From DAIQNV01 sp036788215 (GTDB lineage: Bacteria > Planctomycetota > Phycisphaerae > Phycisphaerales > UBA1924), in assembly GCA_036788215.1 (NCBI GenBank), contig DAIQNV010000005.1:1-64000 (forward strand): a DNA stretch of 64,000 nt. The letters run 5' to 3'. The notes below the pieces were generated by a model. The model searched no databases and was not told the DNA's origin. It saw only the letters and a program-made list of their open reading frames with translations. Within the stretch, counting starts at the first letter, position 1; every line of letters starts with the position of its first letter. The position numbers and the translations under genes were made by a program. Positions 1-7,919 of the stretch are shown here, piece by piece.

Positions 1-86
1 TGGATGTGACCCGGCTGATCATCGCCCTGTGCGGCGGAAGCGGCTACAATAAGCCCCATCAGCGGTGCCAGAACTATCTTGAGCAT
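1..86 (-). CDS. Secreted protein, N-terminal fragment (cut by window edge)
   Basis: The first 28 codons of a minus-strand gene that continues beyond base 1. The ATG at 84-86 is preceded by GAAGGAG seven bases upstream, an excellent Shine-Dalgarno. The fragment reads MLKIVLAPLMGLIVAASAAQ and then GDDQPGH. This is a short basic start, a hydrophobic core and an AxA-type signal peptidase I site, so the product is exported. Nothing in the visible part identifies its function. It is divergent from the gene at 294. Confidence 0.72.
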   Translation of the reverse strand, partial: MLKIVLAPLMGLIVAASAAQGDDQPGHI

Positions 87-293
87 CTGCGATCTCCTTC
101 GCAAACAGTCGCTGCGCGACCACGATTCCTTTCAACCTACACCCTGAGTCCACTCGGGCCGCCATAAAATTCCTTCATCGTTGGTGACACGCGTAAACCT
201 GGGGTACTACAGGAGTGAATCGGCGTTGCGGCACCTGGGAGGGGCGGGCATGCCCCGGGGTCGGGGCTCTAGTATCGCTCCAAGGAGTCCCGC
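87..293. promoter_or_regulatory. Divergent intergenic region with candidate -10 elements
   Basis: This 207-base spacer separates two divergent genes. It is AT-richer than its surroundings around 130-190 and contains TAAAAT (165-170) and TAGTAT (270-275) on the plus strand. The second would place transcription start about a dozen bases before the ATG at 294 and keep its AGGAG ribosome-binding site. No convincing -35 is visible for either. Confidence 0.35.
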
Positions 294-1451
294 ATGCGCG
301 CAATCGTCACCGGCCAGGTCGGCATGGACAAGAAGCCCTATCTCCAGCGGGTCGCCGACTTTGCCGGCGAGCAGGGGGAGACCGTTCACCTCCGCACGGT
401 GGGTGACATCATGTACGCCGATGCCCCGGAGGTGCCCAAGGGGCAGATCCTGAACCTGCCCCTCTCCAGGCTCCAGTCGCTGCGCCGGGCGGCCTTCAAG
501 GAGGTCATCGCGGACGCCCGGGAGATCGACGCCCGGGGCGAGCACCTGATCGTGAACACGCACGCGACCTTCCGCTGGCGGCACGGGCTGTTCAGCGCGT
601 TTGACTTCGACCAGATCCGCAAGCTGAACCCCGACCTGTGCGTGTGCCTGGTCGACAACATCGAGGTCGTGCACCACCGCCTGCACGCGGAGCACGACAT
701 CGACGCGACGCTCAAGGACTGCATGGTGTGGCGCGAGGAGGAGCAGCTCGCGACCGAGCTCCTGAGCCAGGCGGTGGAGGGGTCGAAGTTCTACATCGTG
801 AGCCGCGGGCGGCACGCGGACACGGCGCGGACGCTTTTCCGCCTGCTGGCGCGTCCGGACATGAAGAAGGTGTACCCGTCGTTCCCGATGAGCCACGTCG
901 TCGACATGCCCGATGTGCTGGCGGAGATCGACGCGTTCCGGGCGGCGCTGGCGGAGCACTTCATCACCTTCGACCCGGGGGATGTGGACGAGAAGCTGCT
1001 GCTCGACCGGGCCCTGGAGGCGGCGCGGGAGGGGAACATCGACCAGTACCTCGATGTCACGCCCCACACCTTCGGCGGCTCCAAGAACGCCGGCAAGCAG
1101 CCCATGCGTGTCCGCGTGCGCGAGGTGCTGGATATCGCGGGGGACATCGACGGGCAGATCTACATGCGGGACTTCAAATTGATCGATCAGGCGGACATGA
1201 TCGTGAGCTATGTCCCGGAGCTGCCCGGGACGGACGGGAAGGCGATCCCGGGCCTGTCCTCGGGCGTGGAGCGCGAGCTGCAGCACGCGTTCGAGCACGC
1301 CAAGGAAGTCTACGTGGTGTGGAAGCCGGCGAAGCCCCCGAGCCCCTTCATCACCGAGACGTCGACGCGCGTCTTCAAGTCGACGGACGAGGCGCTGAAG
1401 TACTTCGAGGAGAAGGGCATGTTCGCGGAGCGGAACCTCTTCGGGGTGTGA
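294..1451 (+). CDS. P-loop ATP-binding protein, adenylate-kinase-like
   Basis: A cytoplasmic protein of 385 residues. The start is supported by AGGAG six bases upstream. The N-terminus MRAIVTGQVGMDKK resembles the Walker A of archaeal-type adenylate kinases and other P-loop kinases, but the loop (GQVGMDKK, 7-14) departs from the classical GxxGxGK. The middle (about 85-190) carries the long helical, charged stretch expected of a nucleoside-kinase lid. The C-terminal third contains QADMIVSYVPEL followed by a helix, which looks like a second Rossmann-like fold similar to nucleoside deoxyribosyltransferase-type domains. I infer a nucleotide-handling role; the substrate cannot be read from sequence. 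It stands alone, with no operon partner. Confidence 0.6.
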   Translation: MRAIVTGQVGMDKKPYLQRVADFAGEQGETVHLRTVGDIMYADAPEVPKGQILNLPLSRLQSLRRAAFKEVIADAREIDARGEHLIVNTHATFRWRHGLFSAFDFDQIRKLNPDLCVCLVDNIEVVHHRLHAEHDIDATLKDCMVWREEEQLATELLSQAVEGSKFYIVSRGRHADTARTLFRLLARPDMKKVYPSFPMSHVVDMPDVLAEIDAFRAALAEHFITFDPGDVDEKLLLDRALEAAREGNIDQYLDVTPHTFGGSKNAGKQPMRVRVREVLDIAGDIDGQIYMRDFKLIDQADMIVSYVPELPGTDGKAIPGLSSGVERELQHAFEHAKEVYVVWKPAKPPSPFITETSTRVFKSTDEALKYFEEKGMFAERNLFGV

Positions 1452-1568
1452 CGCGAGCGGGATGACCGGCCTCGCGTGAGTCCGAACATCGCCCCCACGA
1501 AAGGCTCGGCCCCGCCCTCCGAATCACTCCTCGGACCGTACTTGCGGAGTGACTTGAGGGGAAGGACG

Positions 1569-1979
1569 ATGGACGCCTCCATGGGAGCCCAGGGCTACGA
1601 CAACCACGACGCGGGCGGGCGCCTGCGCGAGCCGGCGGTGACCGACGATGCCCGCACGCTGGCGCTCTTTGCGCATCTGTCGGCGCTCCTGCACCTCGTC
1701 GTGCCGGGCGTGGCGATCGCGGCCCCGATCATCCTGTACATGATGAAGAAGGAGGAGTCTCCCTTCGTCGCGGACCATGCCAAGGAGGCGATCCACTTCC
1801 AGATCAGCCTCTTCCTGTACACGGCGGCCTTCTTCGCCCTCGGGTTCATCACCTGTGGCGTCGGCTTCGTGCTGTCGGGGCTCGTGACGATCCTGGGGCT
1901 GATCGGCCTCATTCTCGCGGCTCTCGCGGCGAACCGGGGCGAGTACTTCCGCTACCCGATGACGCTGCGGCTCTGGTGA
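1569..1979 (+). CDS. DUF4870 small membrane protein
   Basis: A protein of 136 residues with the DUF4870 (Tic20-like) pattern: a short polar N-terminus, DDARTLALFAHLSALLHLV, a first membrane helix, a polar loop with KKEESPFVADHAKEAIHFQ, and then two further hydrophobic segments. The start is set at 1569 because GGGGAAGG lies 3 bases before that ATG; an in-frame ATG at 1476 would add 31 residues without family resemblance. The function of the family is unknown. It is followed by a convergent minus-strand gene. Confidence 0.8.
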   Translation: MDASMGAQGYDNHDAGGRLREPAVTDDARTLALFAHLSALLHLVVPGVAIAAPIILYMMKKEESPFVADHAKEAIHFQISLFLYTAAFFALGFITCGVGFVLSGLVTILGLIGLILAALAANRGEYFRYPMTLRLW

Positions 1980-2003
1980 CGCTGACCGGGAGCTGGCGGC
2001 ACG

Positions 2004-2033
2004 AGAACGCGTGTGCGTCCCGGGGGGCGTTCT
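2004..2033. terminator. Weak hairpin between convergent genes
   Basis: AGAACGC (2004-2010) pairs with GCGTTCT (2027-2033) across a 16-base loop, in the 77-base gap between the convergent genes ending at 1979 and 2057. There is no T-run, so terminator function is only inferred from position. Confidence 0.3.
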
Positions 2034-2056
2034 GGCTCGCAGCGAGACGGTCTTGC

Positions 2057-2932
2057 TCAGGCGTGCGACACGGCGCCCGGGCGTCTGGGGCTGTGCGGCT
2101 CGGGACCGGGCTCTGGCTTGCGGGATGAGGCGGAGTGGAGCGCGGGGTGAGCGTGCGGGGGGGGCGTCGTCGCGTCCTCGGCGTCCCCGTGGGGCAGGCT
2201 GGCCCGCCCGAACCCTCCGCGTGACGCGACCAGGGCGATGCACGCGAGGAATGTCCAAGGTGCCATGAGCTCTGAAGTCTCCTCGAACGCGAGGGCTTGG
2301 GCCTTGATGGCGACCACCGCGTCGCGGAAGATGTCGTCCGACGCCCAGCCGCCCAGAACGCCGAGCATCGCGATCGCGAGCAACGCGTTCACCGCCAGGC
2401 CCCCGCGGAACCTGCGCGACCAGGGGAGGTGCGAGCCGATGAGTGGCGCGAAGAGGGCGGTCGCGCCCGCCGCGGCTACCAGGGCCCAGGCTGCCTTGAG
2501 CCCGAGGGGGACCGCCGGGTCGGTCCACCAGTCGATGCGGTAGCGGACGCCCCAGGCCCCGATGGTTTCCGGGTTGAGCAGGATGTGCATGTCCCGCTCC
2601 CGGGCGAGGGCGGCTGCGGCGACGACGCCCATTCCGATGAGCCAGAGTCGGGCCTGTCTCGTGCGAAGGCGCGTGCTGCTGAACCACGCCACCATCGCGG
2701 CGAGCCCCCAGCCGACATCCTGCAACTGCTCAACGGGCCCGTTCTCCCGCATGACATCCGCCGGGCCGAACATGGCAAAGGCGACACCGACCCCCACCGC
2801 CAGCACCGGGACAGCGAACCACGCAGCAGCTTTCCACCCGGCTCCCCCCAGGTCGCCCCCCGACCCTGACCTGCACCCCGGGCACGCCTCGGTGCCGACC
2901 CGACGATCGTCCGCTTGCGGACCTTCATGCAT
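2057..2932 (-). CDS. Unrecognised multi-pass membrane protein
   Basis: A protein of 291 residues that I do not recognise. After about 30 polar residues it shows six or so hydrophobic segments (for example WFAVPVLAVGVGVAFAMF and AAWALVAAAGATALFAPLI) separated by short charged loops. The sequence LNPETIGAWGVRYRIDWWTD sits in one loop. The C-terminus is polar and rich in Pro, His and Ser. The ATG at 2932 has no Shine-Dalgarno, but TAACAT lies five bases upstream with TTGCCG 16 bases before it, so the transcript may be leaderless. It is divergent from lptB with only 65 bases between starts. Confidence 0.6.
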   Translation of the reverse strand: MHEGPQADDRRVGTEACPGCRSGSGGDLGGAGWKAAAWFAVPVLAVGVGVAFAMFGPADVMRENGPVEQLQDVGWGLAAMVAWFSSTRLRTRQARLWLIGMGVVAAAALARERDMHILLNPETIGAWGVRYRIDWWTDPAVPLGLKAAWALVAAAGATALFAPLIGSHLPWSRRFRGGLAVNALLAIAMLGVLGGWASDDIFRDAVVAIKAQALAFEETSELMAPWTFLACIALVASRGGFGRASLPHGDAEDATTPPPHAHPALHSASSRKPEPGPEPHSPRRPGAVSHA

Positions 2933-2937
2933 GCCAA

Positions 2938-2965
2938 ATGTTAGCAACGCGTGAAGGCCCGGCAA
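2938..2965 (-). promoter_or_regulatory. Candidate leaderless promoter of the 2932 membrane gene
   Basis: On the minus strand TTGCCG (2960-2965) and TAACAT (2938-2943) are separated by 16 bases. The -10 ends five bases before the ATG at 2932. Each hexamer matches consensus at four of six positions. Confidence 0.4.
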
Positions 2966-2985
2966 GCAGGCCGGCACCGCCCGGC

Positions 2986-2991
2986 TAAACT
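2986..2991 (+). promoter_or_regulatory. Candidate -10 element for lptB
   Basis: TAAACT lies six bases before the GTG start at 2998, and no Shine-Dalgarno is present. No good -35 is visible. It fits the leaderless pattern seen at several other genes in this window. Confidence 0.35.
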
Positions 2992-2997
2992 CCGCCC

Positions 2998-3831
2998 GTG
3001 GCCCTCCTCCGCACACAGTCGCTCTGCAAGACCTACTCGGGACGGCGTGTCGTCGACGGGGTGTCGTTCGAGGTGAACCCTTCGGAGATCGTCGGGCTGC
3101 TCGGGCGGAACGGGGCCGGGAAGACCACCAGTTTCCGCATGACGATCGGGATGATCGAGGCGGACGAGGGGAAGGTTTTCTTCGACGGGCGTGAGGTGAC
3201 CGGGCTGCCCATGTACAAGCATGCGCGCCTGGGCATCGGGTACCTCTCGCAGGAGCCCTCCGCCTTCCAGCGCCTGACCTGCGAGCAGAACCTGCTGGCG
3301 ATCCTCGAGACGCGCCGCGACCTGAACCGTCGCGAGCGCAAGCAGCGGGCGCGCGAGTTGCTGGCCCAGTTCGGCCTGACGAAGAAGACGAAGGACCTCG
3401 CGCGGACCTGCTCGGGCGGGGAGCGGCGCAAGCTCGAGATCGCGCGGTCGCTCATCACCGAGCCCAAGTTGGTGCTCTTTGACGAGCCCTTCTCGGGTGT
3501 CGACCCGATCGCGGTGGAGGACCTGCAGACCGAGATCCGCCGGCTCGCTGCGGAGGGGATCGCGGTGCTGATCACCGATCACAATGTGCAGCAGACGCTG
3601 CGCGTGTGCGACCGGGCGTACATCATCGACTCGGGGAAGGTCCTGAAGGACGGGACGCCCAGGGAACTGATCAACGACCCGATGGTGCGTCGCGTGTACC
3701 TGGGTTCGCTCTTCCGGGGGGACGAGTTCGACGACCTGCCGGCGTCCGGCGTCGCGTATCGCAACGGCACGCCCGCGCCGAGCATCGTGCCCCACCCGAC
3801 ACCGGACGCTACGGAAGAGGCCCGTCGATGA
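2998..3831 (+). CDS. lptB: LPS export ABC transporter ATPase LptB
   Basis: A cytoplasmic ATPase of the Lpt bridge that extracts lipopolysaccharide from the inner membrane and powers its transport to the surface, working as LptB2FG. It is 277 residues, a little longer than the usual 240, through a polar C-terminal tail. Visible motifs are Walker A GRNGAGKT (36-43), Q-loop near 85, signature SGGERRKLEIA (139-149), Walker B LVLFDE (158-163) and H-loop H195. GERRKLEIAR is the LptB-type signature. The start is GTG, and the only candidate control signal is TAAACT six bases upstream. The stop overlaps the next ATG (ATGA). Partner permeases lie at 14106 and 17704, not adjacent. Confidence 0.92.
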   Translation: MALLRTQSLCKTYSGRRVVDGVSFEVNPSEIVGLLGRNGAGKTTSFRMTIGMIEADEGKVFFDGREVTGLPMYKHARLGIGYLSQEPSAFQRLTCEQNLLAILETRRDLNRRERKQRARELLAQFGLTKKTKDLARTCSGGERRKLEIARSLITEPKLVLFDEPFSGVDPIAVEDLQTEIRRLAAEGIAVLITDHNVQQTLRVCDRAYIIDSGKVLKDGTPRELINDPMVRRVYLGSLFRGDEFDDLPASGVAYRNGTPAPSIVPHPTPDATEEARR

Positions 3832-4256
3832 ACGCCCGCATGACGCTGACGGTCGCTGCGCTCGCCCTCGCATCCGCGTGCCTGCCGGGCTGCGTGCAGC
3901 GGAAGCTCCGCATCACCTCCGAGCCCCCGGGGGCGCGGGTGTGGGTGAACGATGTCGAGATCGGGACGACGCCCGCGGAGACCGCGTTCACCTTTTACGG
4001 GTGGTACGACATCCGGCTGGAGCGCCCGGGCTTCGAGCCTGTGATGACCGAGCGGGAAGCGGTGGCGCCGATCTGGGAGTGGCCCGGTGTCGACCTGGTC
4101 GCGGAGGTGCTGCCGATCCCGTTCGACCACACCGCGGAGTTTCACTTCGATCTGACGCCCGCTCCGGAGACCTACCTCGCGCCCGACGAGCTCGAGGAGG
4201 ATCTGCTCCGCCGGGCCCGCGCGACGCGGGCGAGGCTGGGGTCGAGCGCCCGCTGA
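3828..4256 (+). CDS. PEGA-domain lipoprotein
   Basis: A protein of 142 residues with a lipoprotein signal; the lipobox LPGC puts the acylated cysteine at residue 22. A PEGA-type beta domain follows at about 26-75, recognised by ITSEPPGARVWVNDVEIGTTP. The family is usually surface- or envelope-anchored and of unknown biochemical role. It is translationally coupled to lptB by an ATGA overlap, which suggests an envelope or outer-membrane assembly function, but that is inference. The C-terminus is helical and basic (DELEEDLLRRARATRARLG). Confidence 0.82.
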   Translation: MNARMTLTVAALALASACLPGCVQRKLRITSEPPGARVWVNDVEIGTTPAETAFTFYGWYDIRLERPGFEPVMTEREAVAPIWEWPGVDLVAEVLPIPFDHTAEFHFDLTPAPETYLAPDELEEDLLRRARATRARLGSSAR

Positions 4257-4384
4257 CGGCGCCCTCGGCGCGGCCTGCAAAGTGTGACAAGCCCAAGCCA
4301 TCCCGGGGTTTGCGCCCACGGAAATATGCCTGTTTATCCGGCGCTTCCTGCACCCGATATTGGGTCTGGTGCGTAGGGTGGCGT

Positions 4385-4924
4385 ACCACCGCCTGAGTTC
4401 CCGGCGGTGGTCGCCGGACGGACCGGCGTCGGCGGTCAAAGGTCAAGGCCGCCGGCGTTGGTCGTCCAACGATGGATGCTTCCCGAGGTCTTCGGGACGC
4501 CCTAAATTGGTCTAGGTGAATTGGTCTGTGTGAATTGGGGCTGGCTGGGCGAGCGGCGCAGGTTCGACGCTCGAGTTGCTGACCGACTGCCTGAAATCAT
4601 GACGGCGCGTGAGTGATCGCCCTCCGGCGACGCTCATGCAGCAGCAACCGCGCCGGCGCGGACAGCGAACGTGGAGTTGCTGTGAGATCGCGGGTCAGCG
4701 CCCGCACACCCGACGGAATCGCCGTGGTGGAGAGGGAAGTGACGCCGGGCCGTGGCGTAGCCCGACGCCAGGTGGGTAGGTAGCCTGCGTCCCGCGAACC
4801 GGCCCCAGCCCATGGCTGGGGTTGTGTCGTTGGCCCCGTCCTACCCAGACGGAAGGCCTCGGGTGCGGGTGTCGCGCCCCTGAAGTGCATCAGGACCGAC
4901 AACAGTCCCGGGCCTTTTCCCGGG
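4385..4924. ncRNA. Candidate structured non-coding RNA (family not recognised)
   Basis: The density of perfect or near-perfect stems listed for the enclosing region, including a nested pair (GGGTAGG with CCTACCC around CCCCAGCC-cat-GGCTGGGG), is far beyond the rest of the window's spacers. I looked for the hallmarks of RNase P RNA, tmRNA, SRP RNA and 6S RNA and did not find them. Strand is undetermined; hairpins are symmetric. A weak plus-strand promoter TTGCGC-17-TTTATC sits at 4310-4338. Confidence 0.35.
4505..4538. repeat. Three AATTGG units at exact 14-base spacing
   Basis: AATTGG begins at 4505, 4519 and 4533. The first two units extend to AATTGGTCT and share GTG at the end of the 14-base period. 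They lie between two hairpin groups. Direct repeats at this spacing can be multi-site binding positions for a protein on one and a third helical turns; no protein can be named. Confidence 0.5.
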
Positions 4925-5154
4925 GGCCGACAGCGCGGAATGAGACGAAGTCTCCCTCAGCGAGCCGGAACCCCAGCACCGCCCGTCGATCGCGTGTGGC
5001 TTGCCACATCACCCGACGGCCCGGCGTCTCCGTCCATAAGGTACCCGACCTCCGGAGATCGGCCAGCGTCTTGGCGTCGTCGGTCTCTGAATTTTTACGA
5101 ATCGTTACAAGTAGAGTCCGCACACGTTATTCATCGACTGCGAGCAGATACCGA

Positions 5155-6078
5155 ATGAACGCCAGCAACCAAGTAATCCCCCGTGCCCGGAACAGGGCAC
5201 CGATCCGGGTTGGCTGCGTTCGGTATCTCAACACCGTCCCGCTCATCGAGGGGCTGGAGCGGGTCCGGGGGTTTGAGCTCGACGCGGCGGTGCCGGCGCG
5301 GATCATCGACCTCCTGACCGGGCCCCCGCCCCGGGAGCCTTCGGTCGATATCGGGCTGATCTCCATCATCGACGGAGCGGCGAGCCCGGTTCCTCTGACG
5401 CTCATCCCGGCGGGGATGATCGGCTGTGACGGGCCCACGCTGACGGTGAGGCTGTTCAGCAAGGTGGCGTTCGACCGGGTCGAGCGGGTGCACGCGGACA
5501 CGGATTCGCACACCTCGGTGGCGCTGGCGCGGGTGCTGCTGGCCCGCCAGTTCGGGGTGCGCCCCGAGGTGGTGGGCTTCGATGCGCGTGAGCGGGTCGC
5601 GGAGGGGGGCGGGCCCGTGGGCGGTGAGACGATGGACCCGGATGAATCCTGGCCCGAGACGCTGCTGCTGATCGGGGACAAGGTGGTCACGGACTCCCCG
5701 CCCGCGGTGCGGTACCCCCACCAGCTCGACCTCGGGGAGGCGTGGAAGGCGCTGACCGGGCTGCCCTTCATGTACGCGTGCTGGGCGTGCCGGCGGGAGG
5801 ACCGGGAGCGGGCGGAGATCGCGAGCGCCGCGTCGGTCCTGGACCGCCAGCGCCGGCGGAACGCGGCGCGGCTCGACTGGGTGGTCGCCCGGCGGGCGAG
5901 GGAGAAGCGGTGGCCCGGCGATCTGGCGCGGCGCTACCTGGGCGAGCTGCTGCATTTCGAGGTGACGCCCGACGCCCGGAGGGCGGCGCAGATGTTCATC
6001 GATCTGGCTGCGGAGGAGGGGTTGCTGCCTGCGTCGGCGCCGACGGGGCTCGACTGGCTCGAGCTTCCCGTGCGGTAG
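5155..6078 (+). CDS. mqnA: Chorismate dehydratase MqnA (futalosine pathway)
   Basis: MqnA converts chorismate to 3-[(1-carboxyvinyl)oxy]benzoate, the first committed step of menaquinone synthesis by the futalosine route, in the cytoplasm. It is 307 residues, slightly longer than usual. The family opening IRVGCVRYLNTVPLI is at 17-31, and the periplasmic-binding-protein-like fold continues with SVDIGLISI and the LPFMYACW stretch. The ATG at 5155 is chosen because homology begins immediately after; an upstream ATG would add 111 residues translated from non-coding DNA. The preceding 60 bases are AT-rich, with TTACAA and TATTCA spaced 17 bases. A UbiA prenyltransferase that could serve the same pathway lies at 25382. 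Confidence 0.9.
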   Translation: MNASNQVIPRARNRAPIRVGCVRYLNTVPLIEGLERVRGFELDAAVPARIIDLLTGPPPREPSVDIGLISIIDGAASPVPLTLIPAGMIGCDGPTLTVRLFSKVAFDRVERVHADTDSHTSVALARVLLARQFGVRPEVVGFDARERVAEGGGPVGGETMDPDESWPETLLLIGDKVVTDSPPAVRYPHQLDLGEAWKALTGLPFMYACWACRREDRERAEIASAASVLDRQRRRNAARLDWVVARRAREKRWPGDLARRYLGELLHFEVTPDARRAAQMFIDLAAEEGLLPASAPTGLDWLELPVR

Positions 6079-6128
6079 CGTTCCGCCGGTGTGCTGCTCC
6101 GCTGCGTCTTCGCCCATACCTTCCGTCT

Positions 6129-7823
6129 ATGCCTCCCATGCCTCGCGTGCGAACGCCCGCCCTGGCCCGGCTCGCCCTCGAGCTCGGGCGCACGCCCCGC
6201 GCCCGCCTGCTTGAGCAGATCGAGCGTGCGGAGGCTGTCGCGGCGGATCTCGACCCTGCTGCGAGCTATCCGATCGACTGGCTGGTTTTCCGCCTGACGG
6301 GGTACCGGCGGGATGGCGTGGCGGACGAACTGGTGACGGGCGAGGCCCTGCTGGGCGACCTGTCCGCCTTGGTGGAGCGCCTGTGCAGCGCCGCGGGGCT
6401 CACCGAGCGGGACCTGCCCCCGGGGAGCGTCGGCGCGGACGAGCTGGCGGAGCGGTGGGGCGTGAGCCGCAAGACGGTGGACCGCCTGCGCCGGCGTGGC
6501 CTGATCGCGAGGCGGGTCGATCGGGAGGGGCGGACGCGTCTTGTGTTCAGCCCCGTCGCGGTGGCGGGGGCGGAGGCCCGGGCTGGGGACCGGCTGGCGC
6601 GGGCCCGGGCGTTCACGCGGACGGGGCGGAGCGACGCGGAGCGGATCGTGCGCCGGGCGGCGCGGTACCGGGCCCGGCTGCGGTGCTCGCTGAGCGCCGC
6701 GGCGCAGCGGCTCGCGGCGCGGTTCGGCATGAGCCACGAGGGCGTGCGGCAGTTGCTGCTCAGGCACGATGAGCGGGAGCGAGCGGCGGGGCGGGCGGGG
6801 ATCTTTCCGGCGCCTCGTTCGCGGGATCGGGCGACGCGGTTCGCGCTCTTGCGAGCGGCGCGGGACGGGGCGGAGCCTGCGGACCTGGCGGAGCGGGCGG
6901 GGGCGTCGGGGTCGGACCCGCGCTCGGCGCAGCGCCTGGTGGCGGGGCTGAGGCTCGCGCTCCTGCGCCGGCTCGACCTGGAGGGGGCGGTCAGCCCGGT
7001 CTTCGAGCGGGCGGACGCTGAGGCGGTGCTGCTCGGGCCCGCATCGGTCCGCGACGCGGGGGGCGCGGGCGGGGGGGCGCCGGAGCTGGGCGAGCAGATC
7101 GCGCGGGCGCGGGCGCACCGGCCCGGGGGGCCGGAGGTCGAGGCGGCGCGGGCGACGGCGCTGGCGTACCTGCGCTGGCGGGCGCGGGCGGCGCTCGGGG
7201 GGATCTCGGGGCGGTCGGTGTCTCTGACGACGCTGGATGAGATCCTGAGCGATCTGCGGACCGCGGGCCTGCTGCGGGGGGCGCTGGTGGCGGATCAGGT
7301 TGGGTCGATCGTGCGCACGATCGAGGGCGTCGCGGGGCCCCTCGACGGGCTCAGCGCGGGCGTCGCGCGGGCGCTCGTGGAGACGGGGTGCGCGGGCGCG
7401 GGGCGCGTGGCGGAGCGGTTTGCACCCTGGCGGGGCGGGCGACTCGCGGCGGCGGTGACGCTGGCGGTCTCGCGCCAGATCGCGGGGCGTCCGACGGCTG
7501 GCGTGGCCAGTGAGGGGCGGGCGAAGCGCCGGATCGCGTCGGGGGAGGCGGGGGTCGACCCCTGCTGGGCGTCGATGGGGGTGACGGAGCGGTGCGTGCT
7601 GTGGCCCCGGTACGCGGTGCGGGTGGCCTGGCTGCGGGGCGGGCTCGATCCATTGGAGGCGGAGGTCCTCGGGCGGAGGCTGGGCTGGGACGGGAGGGGC
7701 CCCGCTGAGACGCTGGAGGGGCTGGCGGAGAGCCTGGGCACGACCCGGATGCGGGTGGCCCAACGGGAGCGGGGGGCGGTTCGGGGGGCCCTGGCTGGCG
7801 AGCGGGCGATGGTGGACGGGTAG
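6129..7823 (+). CDS. Large multi-HTH DNA-binding protein, sigma-factor-like
   Basis: A protein of 564 residues that is extremely rich in Arg, Ala and Gly. Three helix-turn-helix-like segments are visible: 102-141 (GADELAERWGVSRKTVDRLR followed by a winged tail), 187-214 (SLSAAAQRLAARFGMSHEGV, reminiscent of sigma region 4) and about 531-558 (LAESLGTTRMRVAQRERGAV, again region-4-like). No region 2 (-10 recognition and core binding) is evident, so it may be a divergent sigma-related regulator rather than a true sigma factor. The start at 6129 lacks a Shine-Dalgarno; ATG 6138 is an alternative. It is downstream of mqnA by 50 bases. Confidence 0.6.
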   Translation: MPPMPRVRTPALARLALELGRTPRARLLEQIERAEAVAADLDPAASYPIDWLVFRLTGYRRDGVADELVTGEALLGDLSALVERLCSAAGLTERDLPPGSVGADELAERWGVSRKTVDRLRRRGLIARRVDREGRTRLVFSPVAVAGAEARAGDRLARARAFTRTGRSDAERIVRRAARYRARLRCSLSAAAQRLAARFGMSHEGVRQLLLRHDERERAAGRAGIFPAPRSRDRATRFALLRAARDGAEPADLAERAGASGSDPRSAQRLVAGLRLALLRRLDLEGAVSPVFERADAEAVLLGPASVRDAGGAGGGAPELGEQIARARAHRPGGPEVEAARATALAYLRWRARAALGGISGRSVSLTTLDEILSDLRTAGLLRGALVADQVGSIVRTIEGVAGPLDGLSAGVARALVETGCAGAGRVAERFAPWRGGRLAAAVTLAVSRQIAGRPTAGVASEGRAKRRIASGEAGVDPCWASMGVTERCVLWPRYAVRVAWLRGGLDPLEAEVLGRRLGWDGRGPAETLEGLAESLGTTRMRVAQRERGAVRGALAGERAMVDG

Positions 7824-7854
7824 CCCGGTGAGGGGCGGGGGTCGGTGTGGTTCG

Positions 7855-7880
7855 CACTGACCCGCAGAGCCGGGTCAGTG
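7855..7880. repeat. Palindromic element, family C copy 1
   Basis: CACTGACCC and GGGTCAGTG form a perfect 9-bp stem around an 8-base loop GCAGAGCC, followed by GCACCGG. It lies 40 bases before gatB. A second copy with a compensatory change is at 9556. Confidence 0.75.
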
Positions 7881-7907
7881 GCACCGGGGTAGCAAGCTGG
7901 TGGTGGT

Positions 7908-7913
7908 TAGGAT
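7908..7913 (+). promoter_or_regulatory. Candidate -10 element for gatB
   Basis: TAGGAT ends six bases before the gatB ATG at 7920. The same bases could also offer AGGA as a weak ribosome-binding site, so the two readings compete. Confidence 0.3.
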
Positions 7914-7919
7914 GGCCTT

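Larger units (their letters stand above)
4257..5154. other. 898-base gene-free region with serial hairpins
   Basis: No open frame here has the codon pattern of its neighbours. Instead 4385-4925 is a succession of stem-loops: 4385-4393/4403-4411 (9 bp, perfect), 4456-4461/4466-4471 (6 bp), 4481-4486/4492-4497 (6 bp), 4607-4639 (7+5 bp with an internal loop), 4754-4758/4765-4769, and an outer stem 4774-4780/4840-4846 enclosing a perfect 8-bp hairpin 4803-4810/4814-4821. A CCCGGG hairpin at 4907-4924 follows. The last 100 bases before mqnA are AT-rich and probably hold its promoter. See findings. Confidence 0.6.

Noticed and set aside
207..1298. Long minus-strand open frame opposite the P-loop gene
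   Set aside because: Arg/His/Leu-rich translation without motifs, characteristic of the reverse strand of a GC-rich gene.
4597..4902. Possible 101-residue minus-strand gene in the 4257-5154 region
   Set aside because: It runs through the stems of the structured region, has no ribosome-binding site and no recognisable fold; RNA structure explains the DNA better.
4385..4924. Assignment as RNase P RNA or tmRNA
   Set aside because: The conserved GAGGAAAGTCC-type segment of RNase P and a tag reading frame with a tRNA-like end for tmRNA were looked for on both strands and not seen.
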